Origin: Mangrovivirga halotolerans
GTDB taxonomy: Bacteria > Bacteroidota > Bacteroidia > Cytophagales > Cyclobacteriaceae
NCBI RefSeq assembly: GCF_026241165.1
Contig: NZ_JAPFQN010000005.1
Coordinates: 248,001-312,000 of the forward strand
DNA length: 64,000 bases
Reading direction: 5' to 3'
The notes beneath the pieces were generated by a model. The model ran no database searches and had not been told where the DNA came from. It worked only from the letters and a program-made list of their open reading frames with translations. Shown one piece after another: positions 17,365 through 26,160 of the stretch. The position numbers were made by a program, and so were the translations under genes. How positions within the stretch are numbered: position 1 is the stretch's first letter; every line of letters starts with the position of its first letter.

Positions 17365-19437
17365 ATGAATTCTTTGCCTAAATTTTTTGGGATCATTATT
17401 ACCCTGAGTTTTTTCAATCTGCTCATTTATGGTCAAAACGGCCATCAGCGGGCAATATCTGAAGATACACTCAAATCAATAATTGATCAATTAAGAAGTT
17501 ATTCTCAGGTTACTTCAAAAAAGCAATATGAATTAGCATTTCGTGGAGACTCTCTGGCCAAAATCTCAAAGGATACTTTTCACATAATAGAATTCAAAAT
17601 TGAGATTGGGTATTTATATTATGTAGATACTAAATTCAATGAGGCTATAAAAGAATATGACAAAGGTTTAGCAATTGAAAAATTATCTCCAAATCACAAA
17701 CAGCTTTTCGAACTTAAAAGATTGAAAAGCATAGTTTATGATCGTTTAGGTCAGTTTAAATCTGCTACTGATACCTTAATAAGTGCTCTGGAAGTAGTAA
17801 TAAGTAAAAATGATACAGCAAAAATAATTAGTGGCTATAATTCACTAGGTATATTCTACAAAAGAGCTGGATACCTGGAAAATGCTGAAAAATACTATCT
17901 TAAAAACTTCGATATCTCATCAAAATGGCATGATAATCTCAGTTATTTAATTGCAGCAAATAATCTGGCCTTATTTTATAAGCATCTGAAAGAAACCACG
18001 AAAGCATATAATCTCTTAGATTCAGTTTATAGAACTACTCCCATAAAAAATAATTACTATAAGTACGGAACTATTCATAATCTGGGAGCCATATTATCAG
18101 CAGATGGTCAATATCAAAAAGCGCATGCATATTTAAAAGAAGCACTCAATTGGGCAAGAGAAAATAATATCCAATATAAAATAGCTCAAAATCTTTTTGA
18201 AATAGCTATAGTGAATTATCAGCTTAGGAACTATGAACTGGCATTAGATCAATTTAATGAGGTTCTGGCACTTTATACTCAATTAAATGACCCGGAAAGA
18301 ATAATGGATACTCATTATGAATTATCCAGGGTACAAGAAGCTTTGAAAAAACCCTTTGAAGCATTAGCTAATTATAAAAAATACAGCATTCTGAATGACA
18401 GCCTTCTATCTGTTAAAAAAACGGAAGAAATTGCAATGAATGAGGCAATATTTCAAAATAAGATCCAGGGTGAACAGTTAGCTGCATTACAAATTAAAGA
18501 AGAGTTAAATGAAGAAAAGCTATTCAGTAGAAACCTCTATATAATGGGTCTTTCAGTGGTTCTTGCATCATTTATATTCATAAGTTTTATTGTCTACAGA
18601 AAAAATAAATTAATTGGGTATCAGAAAAATGAAATAGAGAAAATCAACAATGCGTTAATTAATTCAAACGAAAAAATAACTTCTCAACATGATCTGCTAA
18701 TTCTAAGGAACAAAGAGGTAGAAGCTCAAAATGCTGAAATGGAGAATTTAATGGCAATTGTAGCTCATGATCTGAAATCACCATTAAATAAAATCAAAGG
18801 GCTATCTGATATCCTTAATTATACAACTCTCAATAATGATCAAAATGATATTTTATCCAAAATTCAAAATATCACTGAAGAGGGCAGGAGGTTAATTGAA
18901 GAATTAAGTTTTTTAAATAACCTGGAAGCCAATAAGAATTCAGCAAATCCAAAAGGGTTTGATCCTGTAGAATTGATAATAGAAAAAATCTCAGAATACC
19001 AGCCTGAGGCGTTAGCTAAAAGTATAGAAATTAATTATGCAATTGAATCAAACATTTCCGAGTTTTATTCAGACAGATCTTATATAGGAAGGATAATTGA
19101 TAATCTATTGAGTAATGCAATTAAATTTTCCTCTTTAAATTCCAAAATTGAAGTTTTATTAACAGGACATACTAATCTTCAATTAAAAATTAGTGACCAT
19201 GCTCAGGGTTTTTCGGAAGAGGATAAAAAGCATCTATTTCAAAAGTTTAAGCGTTTATCAGCCCGACCAACACATGGTGAAAGTTCAACAGGACTGGGGC
19301 TTTCCATTGTGAAATTATTGGTAGATCAATTAAACGGATCAATCAAAGTAGAAGATACGCCTGGAGGTGGAGCTACTTTTATTGTGAATTTCCCTGATTT
19401 TAAAAAAGCCGAAGCACTGAATATCAAAACAATATGA
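17365..19437 (+). CDS. TPR-containing sensor histidine kinase
   Basis: A signal peptide (1-23) is followed by a periplasmic sensor region of several TPR repeats (about 70-345), one membrane helix at 391-411, a coiled coil and a HisKA/HATPase core. The phospho-acceptor is His468 in VAHDLKSPLN. The N box is NLLSNAIKFS, the G1 region reads SDHAQGFSEED, and the G2 box is STGLGLSIV. G1 is unusual because the normal DNGxG reads DHAQG. There is no receiver domain and no response-regulator gene nearby, so the partner is elsewhere. It precedes the cytochrome bd cluster on the same strand by 75 bases. Confidence 0.93.
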   Translation: MNSLPKFFGIIITLSFFNLLIYGQNGHQRAISEDTLKSIIDQLRSYSQVTSKKQYELAFRGDSLAKISKDTFHIIEFKIEIGYLYYVDTKFNEAIKEYDKGLAIEKLSPNHKQLFELKRLKSIVYDRLGQFKSATDTLISALEVVISKNDTAKIISGYNSLGIFYKRAGYLENAEKYYLKNFDISSKWHDNLSYLIAANNLALFYKHLKETTKAYNLLDSVYRTTPIKNNYYKYGTIHNLGAILSADGQYQKAHAYLKEALNWARENNIQYKIAQNLFEIAIVNYQLRNYELALDQFNEVLALYTQLNDPERIMDTHYELSRVQEALKKPFEALANYKKYSILNDSLLSVKKTEEIAMNEAIFQNKIQGEQLAALQIKEELNEEKLFSRNLYIMGLSVVLASFIFISFIVYRKNKLIGYQKNEIEKINNALINSNEKITSQHDLLILRNKEVEAQNAEMENLMAIVAHDLKSPLNKIKGLSDILNYTTLNNDQNDILSKIQNITEEGRRLIEELSFLNNLEANKNSANPKGFDPVELIIEKISEYQPEALAKSIEINYAIESNISEFYSDRSYIGRIIDNLLSNAIKFSSLNSKIEVLLTGHTNLQLKISDHAQGFSEEDKKHLFQKFKRLSARPTHGESSTGLGLSIVKLLVDQLNGSIKVEDTPGGGATFIVNFPDFKKAEALNIKTI

Positions 19438-19512
19438 ATATTTAAAATTTTATAAGGGAAAGTAATTACAAAAACTTATTGAAGTGTAAATTCAACCTAA
19501 GTAAAAATTTTA

Positions 19513-19698
19513 ATGCAAGACCTCAGCAATCATAAAAAAATGTTTCTGTTGGTTTTCGGCTGTTCGATTGCTTTTGCTCTTATCAGACGATTTCCAGTAG
19601 AGAATATTGAATTGCTGGAAATATCAGTTTTAAAATGGATTAAAGCAGGCATAGGTCTGCTTTTTATATTTGGAACTTTCATGATCTATCGTAAATAA
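19513..19698 (+). CDS. Small two-helix membrane protein upstream of cydA
   Basis: The 61-residue protein has two hydrophobic segments (FLLVFGCSIAFALI near 12-25 and WIKAGIGLLFIFGTFMIY near 42-59) separated by a short polar loop. It starts 75 bases after the kinase gene and ends 6 bases before cydA, so it is very probably co-transcribed with cydAB. Small single-helix subunits such as CydX accompany cytochrome bd in other bacteria. This protein is not recognisably homologous, but its position allows an accessory role. Confidence 0.65.
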   Translation: MQDLSNHKKMFLLVFGCSIAFALIRRFPVENIELLEISVLKWIKAGIGLLFIFGTFMIYRK

Positions 19699-19704
19699 AC
19701 CAAT

Positions 19705-21090
19705 ATGTTTTCTGATGTAGAATTCTTATCCAGGCTGCAATTTGCCTTTACTATCATGTTTCACTATATCTTTCCCCCATTCAGTATTGGTGTTGGATTA
19801 TTGCTGGTGATATTTGAATCTAAATATGTCATAACCAGGAAGAAGGTTTATGAAAATATCACCAGATTTTGGATAAAGATTTTTGCAGCAAATTTTTCTG
19901 TCGGTGTGGCGTCAGGAATTGTAATGGAATTTGAATTTGGAACAAATTGGGCTCAATACTCAAGATTTGTTGGTGATGTATTCGGGTCACCATTAGCTGC
20001 AGAAGGAATTTTTGCTTTTTTTCTTGAATCGGGATTTTTAGCTATTTTATTATTTGGCTGGAACAGGGTGAAACCCGGAGTTCATTTATTTTCTACTATA
20101 ATGGTAGCTTTAGGTTCTATGATGTCTGCCTTCTGGATCGTCGTTGCAAACAGTTGGCAACAAACTCCGGTAGCTTATGAACTGGTAGAATTTAACGGAC
20201 ACATGAGGGCAGTAATAACGGACTTCTGGGGAATGGTATTTAATCCCTCTGCTATGGTCAGGTTTGGCCACGTTCTGGTTGGAGCTTTTATTCAGGGCAG
20301 CTTTTTAGTTATTAGCGTATCAGCATATTATTTATTAAAAAATAAATATGTAGATTTTGCCAGAAAATCATTTTCAATTGCTCTTTTTATTGCTACCATC
20401 GCTTCAATATCTCAGTTATTTCTTGGTCATGAACACGGCAAGGTGGTTGCGGAATACCAACCGGCAAAATTAGCGGCATATGAAGGCCTTTATGAAACTC
20501 AAACTAATGCACCCTTATATATTATTGGATATACTGATCCAGAAACCAAAAGTACTTATGGTATAAAAATCCCGGGTATGCTGAGTTTCCTTGTGCATGG
20601 CGACACTAATGCTGAAGTTACAGGTTTAAATGCTATACCAGAAAAAGACTGGCCTCCGGCAGCAATGGTATTTCAATCTTATCATATTATGGTTGCTCTC
20701 GGCATGTTTTTTATTGCGTTGACTCTATTTAGTTGGTTCCTGTACTTTAGAAATAAACTTTTCTCCTCCAGGATCATGCTTAGAATATTTATGTTCAGTG
20801 TAGCGCTTCCGGTTATTGCCAATCAATTAGGATGGGTTTCTGCTGAAAGAGGACGGCAACCGTGGATCGTAACTGGGCTTTTGAGAACAAGTGAAGGATT
20901 GTCAAAATCTGTTACAGCTGAAGAAGTGATCATCTCTCTAATTTTATTCATCCTGGTTTATATCTTATTATTTTTTGTTTGGCTGTATGTTCTTGATAAG
21001 GAAATAAAACATGGTCCGACCGATGAAAATTCTCCGGAAGCCGGGTACCAAAGTGAAGAAGATTTTGCCGAAACCATTTCAAAATTTTAA
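19705..21090 (+). CDS. cydA: Cytochrome bd-type quinol oxidase subunit I
   Basis: CydA carries the haems b558, b595 and d and oxidises quinol with reduction of O2 to water at the inner membrane. The haem-ligand His lies in [11 protein letters not shown] near residue 19. The quinol oxidase signature GRQPWIV is near residue 390, and GHVLVGAF contains another conserved His. At 461 residues the Q loop is the short type. Several transmembrane helices are evident. cydB follows after 3 bases. Confidence 0.96.
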   Translation: MFSDVEFLSRLQFAFTIMFHYIFPPFSIGVGLLLVIFESKYVITRKKVYENITRFWIKIFAANFSVGVASGIVMEFEFGTNWAQYSRFVGDVFGSPLAAEGIFAFFLESGFLAILLFGWNRVKPGVHLFSTIMVALGSMMSAFWIVVANSWQQTPVAYELVEFNGHMRAVITDFWGMVFNPSAMVRFGHVLVGAFIQGSFLVISVSAYYLLKNKYVDFARKSFSIALFIATIASISQLFLGHEHGKVVAEYQPAKLAAYEGLYETQTNAPLYIIGYTDPETKSTYGIKIPGMLSFLVHGDTNAEVTGLNAIPEKDWPPAAMVFQSYHIMVALGMFFIALTLFSWFLYFRNKLFSSRIMLRIFMFSVALPVIANQLGWVSAERGRQPWIVTGLLRTSEGLSKSVTAEEVIISLILFILVYILLFFVWLYVLDKEIKHGPTDENSPEAGYQSEEDFAETISKF

Positions 21091-21093
21091 ATC

Positions 21094-22170
21094 ATGGATT
21101 TTAATGTTATCTGGTATATAATAGTTGGTGTTCTTTTAATGGGCTATGCGATCCTAGATGGATTTGATCTGGGAGTTGGAGCCCTTCATTTGTTTTCTAA
21201 AGGAGATCACAACAGAAGAATACTACTAAACTCTATAGGCCCTGTCTGGGATGGTAATGAAGTCTGGCTAATAACTGCCGGTGGAGCACTTTTTGCCGCT
21301 TTTCCTGAAGTTTACGCTACTGCTTTCTCCGGTTTTTATCTTCCTTTTATGCTTTTATTGATCGCTTTGATTTTCAGGGCAGTAAGTATAGAATTTCGCT
21401 CTAAAGAAGAAAATAAGCGGTGGAGAAAAGGTTGGGATATCGGTTTTTCAGTAGGTTCTATTATTGCAGCGATGCTATTCGGAATTGCCATAGGTAATAT
21501 TATAATCGGAATGCAGTTAAATTCCGAAAGAATCTATTCAGGATCATTTTTAGATCTAATCACTCCCTATACTTTATTGACCGGAGTTTTTAATGTAGTA
21601 ATGTTTGCAATGCATGGAGCTATTTATCTCACAATTAAAACTAAAGGAGAGCTACAGACACAGGTTAAAAAATGGGCCTACCGTGCTTATACTTTATTTG
21701 TAATTCTTTTTATCCCGCTAACTGGCCTGACATTGCTTCAAAAACCTGAAATGATTGCAAATTTCAGTTTTGGAAATGTTGAATTACCTGGAGCAAAGCA
21801 TGAATTGATCCTTGATCATCAATTTGCTATTTCGATCTTTGCATGGCTTGTTGTTGTTCTGAATATATTAAGCATAATGAATATTCCCCGAATGTTGAGC
21901 AAAGAGAAATACATTGGTGCTTTTATCAGTTCTGCCTGCACAATCGGAGCTCTTATCATGCTCTTTGCACTGGGTATTTTCCCTAATATGATCATCTCAT
22001 CTATTGATCCTGCAAATAACCTGGATATATATAATGGTTCAAGTAGTAATTATACATTAAGAACTATGTTTTTCGTAGCAATCTGGGGTATGCCATTTGT
22101 AATTGGATATACTACTTTAATATATTGGACGTACCGCGGTAAAACCGAATTAAATGATAGTAGTTACTAA
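21094..22170 (+). CDS. cydB: Cytochrome bd-type quinol oxidase subunit II
   Basis: CydB is the structural partner of CydA. The family N-terminus is clear (YAILDGFDLGVGALHLF), and GPVWDGNEVWLITAGGALFAAFPEVYA is the family hallmark, read in two adjacent parts. It has about eight membrane helices in 358 residues. It directly follows cydA and precedes an outer-membrane barrel and a small membrane protein on the same strand. Confidence 0.96.
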   Translation: MDFNVIWYIIVGVLLMGYAILDGFDLGVGALHLFSKGDHNRRILLNSIGPVWDGNEVWLITAGGALFAAFPEVYATAFSGFYLPFMLLLIALIFRAVSIEFRSKEENKRWRKGWDIGFSVGSIIAAMLFGIAIGNIIIGMQLNSERIYSGSFLDLITPYTLLTGVFNVVMFAMHGAIYLTIKTKGELQTQVKKWAYRAYTLFVILFIPLTGLTLLQKPEMIANFSFGNVELPGAKHELILDHQFAISIFAWLVVVLNILSIMNIPRMLSKEKYIGAFISSACTIGALIMLFALGIFPNMIISSIDPANNLDIYNGSSSNYTLRTMFFVAIWGMPFVIGYTTLIYWTYRGKTELNDSSY

Positions 22171-22233
22171 CCCACTGTAACTAAAGACACAGAAATAAGA
22201 AGGTTAATTGCTGAACATTGCATTAAAAAAGCA

Positions 22234-23619
22234 ATGAGAGAAATATTAATATTGCTGGCATTTCCAGTTCTATTACTTGCTCAGGAACATAAGATTGACA
22301 CAATCCAGGAGAACAATCAAGAGCTTCATACATTAAGTGATTTTTTCTCAAAAGGCAGGATCAAAGGGCATTTCCGAACTTATTTTATGTCGACAAATAA
22401 CAATAAAAACCTGTCAGACTATTATGCCATTGGTACAGGTTTGGGTGTAGGGTATGAAACTTCAGTCTATAAAGGTCTACAGGGAGTAATCAGCGGATTT
22501 ATAATTCACAATATAGCTTCTTCTGATCTATCAGAACCAGATCCTTTAACAGGAGCGTTAAACCGATATGAAATCGGCCTATTCGATATAGAACACCGGG
22601 ATAATAAACATGATCTCGACAGGCTTGAAGAACTCTATATTAAGTATACTAATAATAATCATACTTTAATATTTGGTAAACAGTTTTTAGAAACGCCTGT
22701 TTTGAATGCACAGGATAGTAGAATGAGGCCTAATTTATTTGAAGGGCTAACTTATGAATATTTCGATCCTGATAAAAAAATTAACTGGTCAGGAGGATTT
22801 ATCTATCGGTTTTCACCCAGATCAACAGTAGAATGGTACAATACAACAGAAACAATCGGACTCTATAATAAGAGTAGACATGAAGATAATGAAGGAATAA
22901 ATCCTGATTCTAAAGGTGTTTTATATGGCAAGATTGGTTATAAATCAAATGGTTTAATCATTGATATTTGGGATTTTTATTTCGAAAACTTAATAAATAA
23001 TTCCTTATTCACCTCTACATATGAGAATCGATTCTTAAAAGTAGGAGTTCAATTATTTTATCAATATAGTGTACTCAGCAACTCCTTTGAAGACTTTTAT
23101 CACGAACATGATCATCAATCAGGATATATCTCTGTGATGGGCGGCTATAAACTAAAAAAGGGAATGGTTAAAGCCGCATATACACGAATATCAGAAAAAG
23201 GCCAATTTCTAATTCCCAGGGAATATGGTAAAGAAAAAATGTTCACTACCATGCCAAGAGAAAGAATGGAAGGTATAGCTGATGCACATGCCTATAATCT
23301 TTCAGCTGACTTTGAGATATCGAATTCTATTGATTTAAGAACTAGCTTAGGTTATTATAACTTGCCAGAACCATCAGATTCGGTAAAAAACCGATATGGG
23401 TTACCTTCATTCTATCAGGGAGTAGTGGATTTTAATTATAAATTCCATGGATTTTTGGATGGCATGGAAGCTCATTTTTTATTAACTCATAAATTGGCTA
23501 AATCAGATAAAATTGAGCCTGAATATGAAATCAACAAAGTCAATATGACCAATTTCAGTATTATACTTAATTATCATTTTAACCAGTCAAAACAAGAGGA
23601 TTACCATGGACACAAATAA
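22234..23619 (+). CDS. Outer-membrane beta-barrel porin (OprD-like)
   Basis: A signal peptide of about 17 residues (LILLAFPVLLLAQ) is followed by a 440-residue chain rich in alternating aromatic and polar strands, ending in a terminal aromatic-polar strand (NFSIILNYHFN). Strand pairs such as YAIGTGLGVGYETS and WSGGFIYRFSPRS suggest a 16- to 18-strand barrel of the OprD type. It lies 63 bases after cydB and overlaps the next small gene by 14 bases, so it is probably in the same operon. The permeant is unknown. Confidence 0.78.
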   Translation: MREILILLAFPVLLLAQEHKIDTIQENNQELHTLSDFFSKGRIKGHFRTYFMSTNNNKNLSDYYAIGTGLGVGYETSVYKGLQGVISGFIIHNIASSDLSEPDPLTGALNRYEIGLFDIEHRDNKHDLDRLEELYIKYTNNNHTLIFGKQFLETPVLNAQDSRMRPNLFEGLTYEYFDPDKKINWSGGFIYRFSPRSTVEWYNTTETIGLYNKSRHEDNEGINPDSKGVLYGKIGYKSNGLIIDIWDFYFENLINNSLFTSTYENRFLKVGVQLFYQYSVLSNSFEDFYHEHDHQSGYISVMGGYKLKKGMVKAAYTRISEKGQFLIPREYGKEKMFTTMPRERMEGIADAHAYNLSADFEISNSIDLRTSLGYYNLPEPSDSVKNRYGLPSFYQGVVDFNYKFHGFLDGMEAHFLLTHKLAKSDKIEPEYEINKVNMTNFSIILNYHFNQSKQEDYHGHK

Positions 23620-23851
23620 AATCAAAGAATTAATATTACCATTAATCTTATCGTTAACACTTGGGTTAGCACCTTTCTTTCCTGAACCCCATTTAATAGG
23701 AAAATTAAAGTGGGTTGCTGGAGGAGCTAATGGAATGAAACTAATCGATTGGTTTGATCTTGTACTTCACGGGGCTCCTTGGTTATTATTGATAATTACC
23801 ATTATTAGATTAATAATCCCGGAGAAGAAGGATGCCGGCCAAACATCATAA
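23606..23851 (+). CDS. Small membrane protein after the porin gene
   Basis: The 81-residue protein has two hydrophobic helices (LILPLILSLTLGLAPFF and APWLLLIITIIRLII) flanking the conserved-looking stretch PEPHLIGKLKWVAGG. Proteins of this pattern occur widely in Bacteroidota and related groups; as I recall, some databases label them RND transporter, which the size does not support. It overlaps the porin gene by 14 bases and closes the cyd cluster. It is convergent with the phzF-like gene, with 6 bases of overlap. The function is unknown. Confidence 0.72.
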   Translation: MDTNKIKELILPLILSLTLGLAPFFPEPHLIGKLKWVAGGANGMKLIDWFDLVLHGAPWLLLIITIIRLIIPEKKDAGQTS

Positions 23852-24634
23852 TTCTTGCAAACTGCCCTTAGCACATTTCTTAAAGCATGAACGAATAAGG
23901 ACTCTACCATCATTAATGTAGCCTTTAAAATAGCCACCCCTTGGGCTTAATTGATAGGCTTTTAAAGAATCTGTCTTAAGGTTTTTAGCCCAAAATGGAA
24001 AAAGAGCAGCATGAGATGAACCCGTTGCCTGATCTTCCAACGCCTCTACATGAGGAACGATCGTACGGCTGACAAAATCAACCTGATCTCCGGGAGCAGT
24101 AACAGCATAGCCAAATACCTTGATTCTTCTTAGAAGATCAAAATTTGGTTTCATTTTAGCCAGCTGTTTTTCAGAATCCAAGACAACTATGTGCTTATTA
24201 TTGGTCTTAAAATAACTTTCTATATCAACACCTAGCGCTTCCTCAAGACCTTTAGGAATTGAAGCATGCTCTGATTCGATTCCAGCCAACTCAATGGAGC
24301 ACTCATCATTTATGTATCTTTCCCCATTGATGATTCCCCCTGCATAATTCAATTCTACAGTTCCGGGCTCATCAAGAAGAAAAGCAACTGCACCAAAAGC
24401 TCCATGACCGCATAAGTCAATTTCTGCATCTGGAGCAAACCACCTCAGATGATATTCTTCGTTAAATTCATCGTGATATATAAATGTAGTTGCCGGTTGA
24501 TTCAAGATCCGGGCATACTCTTGCATTTGCTTTTCCTTAAGAGGAACATTTAAGTGAACAACTGCAGTTGTATTGCCTTTCAAATCTTTTTTATCAGTAA
24601 ATGCTGAAATAATCGAAAACTCTAGATTTTTCAT
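23846..24634 (-). CDS. PhzF-family isomerase-like protein lacking the catalytic Glu
   Basis: The protein shows the two-domain PhzF/diaminopimelate-epimerase fold: SIISAFTDKKDLKGNTTAVV at the start, LRWFAPDAEIDLCGHGAFGAVAFL (read as two adjoining motifs) and DQATGSSHAALFPFW. In PhzF the catalytic Glu lies in an NLSET-type motif; here the corresponding stretch reads NQPATTF, with Ala48 at the Glu position. It may therefore not perform the usual isomerisation, or may use another residue. The 262-residue length is normal. It lies 24 bases downstream of the esterase gene on the same strand. Confidence 0.88.
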   Translation of the reverse strand: MKNLEFSIISAFTDKKDLKGNTTAVVHLNVPLKEKQMQEYARILNQPATTFIYHDEFNEEYHLRWFAPDAEIDLCGHGAFGAVAFLLDEPGTVELNYAGGIINGERYINDECSIELAGIESEHASIPKGLEEALGVDIESYFKTNNKHIVVLDSEKQLAKMKPNFDLLRRIKVFGYAVTAPGDQVDFVSRTIVPHVEALEDQATGSSHAALFPFWAKNLKTDSLKAYQLSPRGGYFKGYINDGRVLIRSCFKKCAKGSLQEL

Positions 24635-24658
24635 GTTGGTGTTTTTTTATTCTTCGGT

Positions 24659-25351
24659 TTAAAGAACCTGCTCAGTTAAAACTTTTGAAATATTACGTGC
24701 TGTAATTTTATGACCTTTAACATTTGGATGGATTCCATCATCCTGGTTAAGGCTATCAATTCCAGCAACATCCTTTAATAAAAAAGGCATGAATTCCACA
24801 TTTTGTTCTTCAGCAACTTTCGGAAACACCTCTAAAAAAGCGGAACTATATTCAGGCCCCATATTCGGTGGAACCATCATTCCAGTTAATAATATCTTTA
24901 CATCAGGATCAGCTTTTCGTACTTTTTTAATTATTTCGGTCAGGTTACGATATGTTTCTTCTACCGGAATACCTCTTAAGCCATCATTTGCGCCAAGTTC
25001 CAATACAAAAACGTCAAAATCAGTATTATCTATCACCCAATCGAGCCTTGATAAACCGGAAGCTGTTGTTTCTCCACTTACACCAGCATTGACTATTTCA
25101 TAATTATAACCCAGTGAATCAAGTATACTTTCTGTTACAGAAGGAAAAGATTCTTCAGGATCAACTCCCAAACCAGCAGTAAGACTATTTCCATAAAATA
25201 AAATAACCTTGGTGGCTTTGTTCTGTTTTTTCGTTTCCGAACTTCTGTCGCGTGTGTTCTCCACTTTATCACCGGAACTTTGATCACTGGTGTTATCACC
25301 AGAACATCCGAGAAAAAATGTGCAAAATATTAAAATGAAATATTTGTTCAT
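24659..25351 (-). CDS. TesA-like SGNH hydrolase / arylesterase lipoprotein
   Basis: A lipoprotein signal (FILIFCTFFLGCSG, Cys16) is followed by a low-complexity Ser/Asp linker and an SGNH hydrolase domain. Block I is FYGNSLTAGLG (nucleophile Ser), block III is ELGANDGLRG and block V is DGIHPNVKGH (catalytic Asp/His). This matches the multifunctional TesA/arylesterase family, acting here as a membrane-anchored periplasmic esterase. It is divergent from a ybbA/ybbP-type ABC exporter pair, the same conserved neighbourhood seen for tesA in proteobacteria. Confidence 0.92.
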   Translation of the reverse strand: MNKYFILIFCTFFLGCSGDNTSDQSSGDKVENTRDRSSETKKQNKATKVILFYGNSLTAGLGVDPEESFPSVTESILDSLGYNYEIVNAGVSGETTASGLSRLDWVIDNTDFDVFVLELGANDGLRGIPVEETYRNLTEIIKKVRKADPDVKILLTGMMVPPNMGPEYSSAFLEVFPKVAEEQNVEFMPFLLKDVAGIDSLNQDDGIHPNVKGHKITARNISKVLTEQVL

Positions 25352-25470
25352 AACTGTAATTTGCCATTAATGACACCTATTCGCCAAACAACTAAATCAT
25401 TTAAGTGTTTAGTTTATTGATTAATAAATTTATATAATATCAAGTTAATATAAATCAGAGATTATCGCAC

Positions 25471-26160
25471 ATGACAGATATATTAAGAGTCGAAAAGCTA
25501 AAGAAAGTATATAAATCAGGCGATCATGAATTGACTATTCTTCATGATATTGATTTTTCAATCCAAAGAGGAAGTAGCTGTGCCATTATTGGACCCAGTG
25601 GTAGCGGAAAGACTACCTTGCTGGGACTCTGTGCTGGCCTGGATACTATTACTGAGGGCATTATTGAACTCGACGGACATGTAATTAATAATATGAGTGA
25701 AGATGAACGGGCAGAATTAAGAAATCGCGAGGTCGGGTTCATTTTCCAAAGTTTTAATCTGATACAGTCTATTACCGCTCTGGAGAATGTAGCAATTCCC
25801 TTAGAACTATTAGGCAAAAAGAATGCTATTAAATCTGCAAAAGATTGGCTTGATAGGGTAGGACTGGCAGATAGGGCATCCCATTATCCCTCTCAGCTAT
25901 CTGGAGGAGAACAACAACGAGTCGCTATAGCCAGAGCTTTCGCTAATAATCCAAAAATTCTTTTTGCTGATGAGCCGACCGGAAATCTGGATAGTGAAAC
26001 AGGTAAAAAAATAGAAAATTTACTTTTCTCGATGAATGCAGAGCAAGGGACTACGCTTGTTACGGTAACTCATGATCAAACTCTTGCTGTTCAGGCTGAA
26101 AGAATTCTGGAAATGAAAGGTGGAATGATCGTTTCAGATAAAACCACTCAAACTGTATGA
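25471..26160 (+). CDS. ABC transporter ATP-binding protein (YbbA type)
   Basis: The 229-residue ATPase has Walker A GPSGSGKTT, the Q loop FIFQSFNLIQS, signature LSGGEQQRVAIARA, Walker B ILFADEPTGNLD and the switch His in TVTHD. It is a LolD/MacB-class ATPase that pairs with FtsX-type permeases and moves substrate from the periplasm or outer leaflet rather than through a channel. Its stop overlaps the start of the permease gene (ATGA). The adjacency to a tesA-like gene makes YbbA the closest model. Confidence 0.95.
   Translation: MTDILRVEKLKKVYKSGDHELTILHDIDFSIQRGSSCAIIGPSGSGKTTLLGLCAGLDTITEGIIELDGHVINNMSEDERAELRNREVGFIFQSFNLIQSITALENVAIPLELLGKKNAIKSAKDWLDRVGLADRASHYPSQLSGGEQQRVAIARAFANNPKILFADEPTGNLDSETGKKIENLLFSMNAEQGTTLVTVTHDQTLAVQAERILEMKGGMIVSDKTTQTV

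Noticed and set aside
24789-25103. A 104-codon forward frame antisense to the TesA-like gene
   Set aside because: It lies wholly within the well-supported esterase gene on the other strand, and Ser/Thr-rich reading is typical of an antisense shadow.
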